A stretch of 5,997 nt of DNA, taken from NCBI GenBank assembly GCA_005879095.1, contig VBLM01000325.1, forward strand, positions 1,405-7,401, given 5' to 3'. The DNA is from Deltaproteobacteria bacterium (lineage in GTDB: Bacteria; Myxococcota; Myxococcia; Myxococcales; 40CM-4-68-19). The notes beneath the pieces were generated by a model that ran no database searches, was not told the DNA's origin, and worked only from the letters and a program-made list of their open reading frames with translations. The position numbers and the translations under genes are program-made. How positions within the stretch are numbered: the first letter of the stretch is position 1; every line of letters begins with the position of its first letter. Below, piece after piece: positions 1 through 4,562 of the stretch.

Positions 1-231
1 TCCGTGGTCGGCCGGCCGCACCTGGAATGGGGCGAAGAGGTGGTCGCATTCGTGGTGACGAGGGCCGGCAAGCAGGTCCCGGCGAAAGAGCTGGACCAGC
101 TCTGCCTCGACAACCTGGCCCGCTACAAGCGGCCGCGCGATTACCGGTTCGTCGATTCGTTGCCGAAGAACAATTACGGAAAGGTCCTCAAGACGGAGCT
201 GCGTGAGAAGCTCAAGGGCGGAGCGAAATGA
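1..231 (+). CDS. Acyl-CoA synthetase (AMP-forming), C-terminal fragment
   Basis: This is the 3' end of a gene that begins upstream of the window; the frame is open from base 1 and stops at TGA 229-231. About 76 residues are visible, matching the small C-terminal domain of the ANL (acyl-CoA synthetase/AMP-binding) superfamily. Seen: a WGEEVVAFVV strand typical of the domain start, then RYKRPRDYRFVDSLP, then the A10-type motif PKNNYGKVLK. The Lys encoded at 181-183 is the expected adenylation lysine. Family knowledge: these cytoplasmic enzymes activate a carboxylic acid with ATP to an acyl-adenylate, then transfer it to CoA. The substrate-binding N-terminal domain lies outside the window, so chain-length or aromatic specificity cannot be judged. 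The stop codon overlaps the thiolase start, so the two are probably translationally coupled. The first ATG/GTG codons inside the fragment are not its real start. Confidence 0.88.
   Translation, partial: SVVGRPHLEWGEEVVAFVVTRAGKQVPAKELDQLCLDNLARYKRPRDYRFVDSLPKNNYGKVLKTELREKLKGGAK
220..223 (+). promoter_or_regulatory. Probable Shine-Dalgarno of the thiolase gene
   Basis: GGAG lies inside the 3' end of the acyl-CoA synthetase gene. It is 4 nt from the ATG at 228 and 7 nt from a second ATG at 231. The longer spacing is more usual, so the thiolase may really start at 231 and lack the first of its two Met residues. Either start overlaps the upstream stop (ATGATG). Confidence 0.45.
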
Positions 232-1394
232 TGCGCGGCGTCTCGGTTGCGGGAATCGGGTCCACGACTTTTGGCAAGCATGGCGAGAAGGCCATCGAGG
301 TGCTTGCGGTCGAGGCCGCCGCCTCCGCCATCGCCGACTCGGGAGTCGACGATCGCGAGATCGGCGCGCTCTACCTGGGCAACTTCATCAGCGGCGTCCT
401 CACCGGACAGGAAGTACTGGCGGGCATCGTGGGCGACAACCTCGGTCTCGCCAACATACCCTGCACCAAGGTGGAGGGCGCCTGCGCATCGGGCGGCATC
501 GCCTTCCGGCACGCCGCCCTCGCCATCGCCACCGGCCAGTGCGACGCGGCGCTGGTGGTCGGGGTGGAGAAGATGACCCACGCCCCGACGCCCGACGTCA
601 CCGCCGCGCTCAACTGCGCCATGGACAACCGCGCGGACGGCGTGAGCGGACTCACCTTTCCCGGTCTCTTCGGCATCGCCTGGCGGGTCCACGCGCAGCG
701 CTACGGCACCACCCGCGACCAGGTCTCGGCGGTGGTGATGAAGAACAAGAAGAACGGCCTCAGGAACCCCCTCGCGCAGATGGGCGCGAACCTGACCCGG
801 GAGCTGATCGCCGCCTCGCCCTTCATCTGCGACCCGCTCCAGCTCTACGACTGCTGCCCTGCCAGCGACGGCGCGGCGGCGCTGCTCCTCGTGGCGACCG
901 ATCGCGCGCCCCGCCGCAAGGGGCCGCGCATCGACGTTGCGGCCAGCGTACAGACGCGCGGCGCGGCCCGCATCGCCGGCCATCCCGACCTCTGCTCCTT
1001 CGACGCGACGGTCGAGGCGGGAAAGCGCGCCTACGAGCAGGCGGGCCTGACGGCGAAGGACATCGACTTCGTCGAGCTGCACGACTGCTTCTCCATCGCG
1101 GAAGTGATCGACTCCGAGGATCTGGGCATCGCGCCGCGTGGCAAGGGCGCCGTCTGGGCGGCGGAGGGGCGCACCGCAGTGGGCGGCGAGATCCCCATCA
1201 ACGCCAGCGGCGGCCTGCTCGCCAAGGGGCATCCGGTGGGCGCGACCGGCGTGGGCCAGCTCTACGAGGCTGCGCTGCAGCTGCGCGGAGAGCACCCCAA
1301 CCAGGTGAAGGACGCCGCCATCGGGCTGACCCACAATCTCGGCGGCACGGGAGTCGCCTGCACCGTCAACATCCTCAGGCGATCGGATGCCTGA
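228..1394 (+). CDS. SCP2-type thiolase (acetyl-CoA acyltransferase family)
   Basis: The 388-residue product has the usual length of a full thiolase and the motif set of the SCP2/SCP-x (non-decarboxylating) subgroup. Seen: N-terminal VSVAGIGSTTFGKH; the nucleophile loop VEGACASGG with Cys86; VVGVEKMTH (about 110-118); an HDCF box with His285 and Cys287; GGLLAKGHPVGATG with His335; and HNLGGTG near 369-375. Family knowledge: Cys takes the acyl group while the His and second Cys handle acid-base steps, cleaving 3-ketoacyl-CoA to acetyl-CoA (or propionyl-CoA) plus a shortened acyl-CoA in the cytoplasm. The intact Cys86 and GHPxGATG box argue for a true thiolase rather than an Ltp2-like steroid side-chain aldolase, in which these are altered. 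The gene overlaps the acyl-CoA synthetase stop by 4 nt and the DUF35 gene by 8 nt. ATG 231 is an alternative start. The exact substrate is unknown. Confidence 0.92.
   Translation: MMRGVSVAGIGSTTFGKHGEKAIEVLAVEAAASAIADSGVDDREIGALYLGNFISGVLTGQEVLAGIVGDNLGLANIPCTKVEGACASGGIAFRHAALAIATGQCDAALVVGVEKMTHAPTPDVTAALNCAMDNRADGVSGLTFPGLFGIAWRVHAQRYGTTRDQVSAVVMKNKKNGLRNPLAQMGANLTRELIAASPFICDPLQLYDCCPASDGAAALLLVATDRAPRRKGPRIDVAASVQTRGAARIAGHPDLCSFDATVEAGKRAYEQAGLTAKDIDFVELHDCFSIAEVIDSEDLGIAPRGKGAVWAAEGRTAVGGEIPINASGGLLAKGHPVGATGVGQLYEAALQLRGEHPNQVKDAAIGLTHNLGGTGVACTVNILRRSDA
1377..1379 (+). promoter_or_regulatory. Short Shine-Dalgarno for the DUF35 gene
   Basis: An AGG core inside the last codons of the thiolase gene sits 7 nt before ATG 1387. 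It supports that start even though the start lies within the preceding gene. It is a weak, short match on its own. Confidence 0.3.
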
Positions 1395-1716
1395 GGCGCG
1401 CGTCCAGATCCTCCGCTGCGGCCGCTGCGGGACGCTGGACGCGGGGCCGCGACTGCTCTGTCCGAAGTGCCATGCCGCAGCAATGGAGCCCAGGGAGGTG
1501 GACGGCGCGGGCAAGCTCCTCTCCTGGACGATCATCCGGCGCGCGCCGGCGCGGCTCCGCGCGCTGCAGCCCTACGCAGTCTGCGTGGTCGACCTCGACG
1601 CCGGCGTGCGCGTCACCGGCCGGCTCCAGTCCATCGAGGGCAGCTTCACGCCAGGCGCGCGCGTCCGCTGCGTGGCCCGCGAGAGCGACGTGGCCATCTT
1701 CACCGCCGAGGGCTGA
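1387..1716 (+). CDS. DUF35 zinc-ribbon/OB-fold protein (thiolase partner)
   Basis: The 109-residue product has an N-terminal four-cysteine zinc ribbon, CGRC (Cys11, Cys14) and CPKC (Cys25, Cys28). After it come LLSWTIIRRAP and YAVCVVDLDAGVRVTGRL, then GSFTPGARVRCVARE, the pattern of the small OB-fold domain in the DUF35 (OB_aCoA_assoc) family. Family knowledge: DUF35 proteins are usually encoded beside SCP2-type thiolases or related aldolases, bind them, and are thought to help shuttle or hold CoA esters, as in the ChsH2/Ltp2 and archaeal thiolase/HMG-CoA synthase complexes. The start ATG lies 8 nt inside the thiolase gene, which suggests coupled synthesis. The protein is shorter than typical members (often 130 or more residues) and has only about ten residues before the first Cys, so it lacks the usual N-terminal helices. 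It is probably a non-catalytic cytoplasmic subunit of the thiolase. Confidence 0.87.
   Translation: MPEARVQILRCGRCGTLDAGPRLLCPKCHAAAMEPREVDGAGKLLSWTIIRRAPARLRALQPYAVCVVDLDAGVRVTGRLQSIEGSFTPGARVRCVARESDVAIFTAEG
1708..1712 (+). promoter_or_regulatory. Shine-Dalgarno of the crotonase gene
   Basis: GAGGG, 5 nt before ATG 1718, lies in the last codons of the DUF35 gene. It fixes the start at 1718 and rules out the much longer open frame that runs upstream through the thiolase region in the same register. Confidence 0.5.
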
Positions 1717-1717
1717 C

Positions 1718-2515
1718 ATGGGAGACGACATCCTGGTGGAGAAGCGCGGCGCGGTGCGCCTCATCACCATCAACCGCCCGAGCAAGATGAACAGCCTCGA
1801 CTTCGCCGCCAACGAGGCGCTCGTCGCCGCCTTTCGCGGGTTCGAGGAAGACGACGACGCGCGCGTGGCGGTCGTCACCGGCGCCGGCGAGGCGGCGTTC
1901 TGCGCGGGGGCCGATCTCAAGACCTACACCATGGCCTTCGCCGGCACACCCGCGCCGGAGTTCCGGCGCCGCTACACCAACGGGCCCGGCTTCGGCGGCA
2001 TCACCCGCAACCTGGACGTCTTCAAGCCCATCGTCGCGGCGGTGAGCGGCTTCGCCATCTCCGGCGGGTTCGAGCTCGCGCTCGCTTGCGACATCCGCTT
2101 CTGCTCGCCGAACGCCGAGTTCGCGCTGCAGGATGCGAAATGGGGCTTCCACGCCTGCGACGGCGGGCTCATCCGCTTGCCGCAGATCGTCGGCCTCGGG
2201 CACGCCATGGAGATCATCCTCACCGGCGATCGCATCGGCGCGGACCACGCGCAACGCATCGGCCTCGTCAACCGCATCTACCCCCGGTCAGAGCTGCTGG
2301 ACAAGACGCTGGAGTTCGCGCAGGCGCTGGCCCGCCGCTCGCCGCTCTCGCACCGCTTCGCCAAGGAAGTGATGAAACGGTCGGTGGGGCTCCCGCTCGA
2401 GGAGGCGCTGCGGCTCGAGTCGCGCTCCTTCTACGATCTGGGCCGCACCGAGGACCTCGCGGAGGGGACGACCTCCTTCCGCGAGCGGCGCGAGGCACGA
2501 TTCAAGGGACGCTGA
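1718..2515 (+). CDS. Enoyl-CoA hydratase/isomerase (crotonase) family protein
   Basis: The 265-residue product has the typical single-domain crotonase length. Seen: VRLITINRPSKMNSLD (about 13-28); the first oxyanion-hole segment FCAGADLK with Ala65; SGGFELALACDIR with Gly116 (second oxyanion residue) and Glu119; GLIRLPQIVG; EIILTGDRI; and a C-terminal FRERREARFKG tail typical of the family. Aligned by hand to rat mitochondrial enoyl-CoA hydratase, Glu119 matches catalytic Glu144. The residue 20 further on, which is Glu164 in the rat enzyme, is Asp139 here (context FALQDAKWGF). The following loop reads HACDGG instead of the common IPGxGG. The likely reaction is hydration of a 2-enoyl-CoA or a related crotonase reaction (isomerisation, or dehydration as in CaiD-type enzymes). 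Only 1 nt separates it from the DUF35 gene. The same frame is open far upstream but encodes only an Arg-rich shadow there, so ATG 1718 is the start. Confidence 0.9.
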   Translation: MGDDILVEKRGAVRLITINRPSKMNSLDFAANEALVAAFRGFEEDDDARVAVVTGAGEAAFCAGADLKTYTMAFAGTPAPEFRRRYTNGPGFGGITRNLDVFKPIVAAVSGFAISGGFELALACDIRFCSPNAEFALQDAKWGFHACDGGLIRLPQIVGLGHAMEIILTGDRIGADHAQRIGLVNRIYPRSELLDKTLEFAQALARRSPLSHRFAKEVMKRSVGLPLEEALRLESRSFYDLGRTEDLAEGTTSFRERREARFKGR

Positions 2516-2520
2516 GGAGA
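2514..2520 (+). promoter_or_regulatory. Strong Shine-Dalgarno of the substrate-binding protein gene
   Basis: GAGGAGA overlaps the TGA stop of the crotonase gene and lies 5 nt before ATG 2526. It is the best ribosome-binding site in the window. This agrees with the high level at which periplasmic binding proteins are usually made relative to their permeases. Confidence 0.7.
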
Positions 2521-2525
2521 TTCTC

Positions 2526-3659
2526 ATGGACACGAGGCGCAGGATCCTGGTGATGGCGCTGTGCGTGGCGTTGCCGGCCTCTGCCGTCGATACCGTCAAG
2601 GTGGGCGTCGTGGAGGGGCTGAGCGGGCCGCCTGCGATCACCGACTTCGGCGAGTCGTACCTGCAAGGCCTCAAGCTCGCCCTCAAGGACTACGCCGAGC
2701 ACGGGGGCAAGCCGAAGATCGAGCTCATCGTCTACGACGACGAGGCCAACCCGCAGCGCGCCGTCTCGCTCGTCCAGCGGCTGATCCAGAGCGACAACGT
2801 CTCCATCGTCCTCGGGACGGTGAGCAGCGGCAACGTGATGGCCTTCGCGCCCATCCTCCAGCGCGCCGGTGTTCCCCTCATCGCCGGCCCCTCCATCGCC
2901 ACCAACATCACCACCGACTTCATCAACCAGAAGCCGAGCTTCATCTTCCGCTGCTCGATGGTGGAGAAGTTCCAGATCGAGGCCATGCTCGACTGGGGCG
3001 TGAAGAACTTCAAGAAGCTCGGCCTCATCCACTCCACCACGGGCTACGGCAGCTTCGCCGCCAAGTCCATCGCCGAAGGGCTCAAGCAGCGCGGCTCCGG
3101 GCTCGCCGCGGTGGAGGCGGCCGCTCCCGGCGTGAACGATCTGACTCCGCAGATGCTCAAGATGCGCGACGCGGGCGTGGACCTGGTGCTCGATTTCCAC
3201 GAGTCGTTCGAGCTCGTCTTCCGGCCCATGGCCGCTCTCGACTACCACCCCGTCGTCGCCGGCAATTGGGGCCTCTCTTCGCTCAAGGTGGAGCAGGTGG
3301 TGGGGGACAAAGCCCTCGAGGGAACGGTGATGGGTCAGGCGCTCGACCTCGCCGCGCCGGCCGCCAAGGCCTTCGACGCCCGCATGCGCAAGGAGTACGG
3401 CAAGGACTACCGCTGGCCGGTCGTGGCCGCGCTCGGGTACGACGCCGGGCAGATCGTCGCTGCCGCGGTTTCCAAGGCGCAGTCGGCGGACCCCAAGGCG
3501 CTGCGCGACGCCATCGAGAACGTCGACGGCATCAAGGCCATCACCGCTACACCCGCGCATCCCTTCAGCCCCGGCGACCACGAGTGCCTGAAGCAGAAGG
3601 ACGTCTTCCTCGGCGTGTGGAAGAACGGCCAGGTCGTGCGGCTCGAGCCGAAGCGCTGA
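2526..3659 (+). CDS. Liv-type ABC transporter substrate-binding protein
   Basis: The 377-residue product starts with a Sec signal peptide: basic MDTRRR, a hydrophobic core at 7-16, then PASA with probable cleavage after Ala20. Cys13 has Leu at -1 and does not form a lipobox, so a soluble periplasmic protein is expected. The mature part fits the type I periplasmic binding fold of the LivJ/LivK (Peripla_BP_6) family: VKVGVVEGLSGP, an IELIVYDDEANP strand with NPQRAVSLVQRLI, LGTVSSGNVMA, GVPLIAGPSIATNIT, a HSTTGYGSFAA segment near the hinge, LGYDAGQIVAAAV, and a C-terminal GVWKNGQVV strand. Family knowledge: such proteins deliver branched-chain or other amino acids, amides, short or aromatic carboxylates to a LivHMGF transporter. 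The catabolic genes just upstream suggest an organic acid ligand, which is inference. The gap to the crotonase gene is 10 nt and to the LivH gene 6 nt. Confidence 0.9.
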   Translation: MDTRRRILVMALCVALPASAVDTVKVGVVEGLSGPPAITDFGESYLQGLKLALKDYAEHGGKPKIELIVYDDEANPQRAVSLVQRLIQSDNVSIVLGTVSSGNVMAFAPILQRAGVPLIAGPSIATNITTDFINQKPSFIFRCSMVEKFQIEAMLDWGVKNFKKLGLIHSTTGYGSFAAKSIAEGLKQRGSGLAAVEAAAPGVNDLTPQMLKMRDAGVDLVLDFHESFELVFRPMAALDYHPVVAGNWGLSSLKVEQVVGDKALEGTVMGQALDLAAPAAKAFDARMRKEYGKDYRWPVVAALGYDAGQIVAAAVSKAQSADPKALRDAIENVDGIKAITATPAHPFSPGDHECLKQKDVFLGVWKNGQVVRLEPKR

Positions 3660-3665
3660 CCGGGC

Positions 3666-4562
3666 ATGTCCTGGGCGAACTTCCTCCAGCTTCTCGTCAG
3701 CGGGCTCGCGATGGGCGCGATCTACACGCTCACCGCCAAGGGGCTGTTCATCGCCCATCTCGCGACCAACCGCCTGAACTTCGCCCAAGGCGACTTCCTC
3801 ATGATCGCCGCGCTCCTCACGCTCGCGCTGCGCGGCGCCGGCCTGCCGGTGGTGGTGGTGATTCCGCTCGTGGTCGCCCTCCTCGGCCTGGGCGGCTGGC
3901 TGCTCGAGCGCGGCTTCATCCGGCCGCTCGACCGGCTCGGCTTCCGAGGCGGCGGCGAGTATTCCTGGATCCTCACCACCGCGGGCGCGGGGCTCATCGT
4001 GCAGAACGTGGCCGAGCTCGCCTGGGGCAAGAGCGGACAGTACTCGCCGCCGCTCTTCAGCGGCACCAACGAGCCGGTGCGCTTCCTCGGCGTCGGGGTC
4101 TACCCGGAACAGCTGGCCGTCATCGCCGTTTCCTTCGCGGTGGTGGCGGCCTTCTATTATTTTCTCTTCCGCACCCACTGGGGCAAGAGCATCTACGCGG
4201 TCGCCTTCAACCCCGACGCCGCGCTCCTCCTGGGCATCGACGTGCGGCGCATGGTCATTCTCGTCTTCGCGCTCGCCTCCATGCTCGCGGCCGTCTCCGG
4301 CGTCCTCGCTGGACCTATCGTCAGCGTCTATCCGCAGATGGGTCTCGTCTTCACCGTCAAGGGCCTGGCCGTGGCGGCGGTGGGCGGCTTCAGCAATCCG
4401 GTCGCCATCCTCGTGGGCGGCGTGCTCTTCGGGCTGGCGGAGTCGTTCTCGAACTACTTCAACAGCCAGTTCGGCGACCTGTTGCCGCTCCTGGGCGTCC
4501 TCGCGCTCCTCATCGTGCGGCCCGCGGGGCTGGTCGGGGCGCGCAAGGCGACGGGACGATAG
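3666..4562 (+). CDS. livH: LivH-type ABC transporter permease
   Basis: The 298-residue product is a polytopic inner-membrane protein with about eight hydrophobic segments and the full length of the LivH family. Seen: LVSGLAMGAIYTLTAKGL at the N-terminus; the LivH hallmark NRLNFAQGDFLMI (35-47); a GEYSWILTTAGAGLI segment near 97-111; the cytoplasmic coupling (EAA-like) loop from Gly173 to about Asp192 (HWGKSIYAVAFNPDAALLLG then ID); VKGLAVAAVGGF at 231-242; and a final IVRPAGLVG. With the LivM half it would form the translocation pore for the substrate handed over by the binding protein. ATG 3666 is 6 nt after the upstream stop and has no strong Shine-Dalgarno, so it probably relies on translational coupling. 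The gene ends at TAG 4560-4562, immediately next to the next start. The symbol denotes family membership only; the substrate is not known to be a branched-chain amino acid. Confidence 0.92.
   Translation: MSWANFLQLLVSGLAMGAIYTLTAKGLFIAHLATNRLNFAQGDFLMIAALLTLALRGAGLPVVVVIPLVVALLGLGGWLLERGFIRPLDRLGFRGGGEYSWILTTAGAGLIVQNVAELAWGKSGQYSPPLFSGTNEPVRFLGVGVYPEQLAVIAVSFAVVAAFYYFLFRTHWGKSIYAVAFNPDAALLLGIDVRRMVILVFALASMLAAVSGVLAGPIVSVYPQMGLVFTVKGLAVAAVGGFSNPVAILVGGVLFGLAESFSNYFNSQFGDLLPLLGVLALLIVRPAGLVGARKATGR

Noticed and set aside
228..1394. Ltp2-like retro-aldolase of steroid side-chain degradation, suggested by the DUF35 neighbour
   Set aside because: The thiolase nucleophile Cys86, the HDCF box and the GHPVGATG box are all intact, which fits a true thiolase better. 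No other steroid genes are visible in the window.
174..1535. A 453-codon open frame on the - strand opposite the thiolase
   Set aside because: It is in register with the thiolase codons and has the same explanation as the longer antisense frame. The + strand product has clear catalytic motifs, and the antisense product is compositionally biased with no recognisable family.
203..1717. An N-terminal extension of the crotonase gene reaching back through the thiolase region
   Set aside because: The extension is Arg/Gly/Ala/His-rich shadow sequence of the thiolase and DUF35 genes. The crotonase domain begins at ATG 1718 behind a good ribosome-binding site, and its 265 residues match the family length.
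2526..2590. Lipoprotein signal (Cys13) in the binding protein
   Set aside because: The residues before Cys13 are Met-Ala-Leu, which lack the small residue required at -1, and an ordinary signal peptidase I site (ASA at 18-20) follows.
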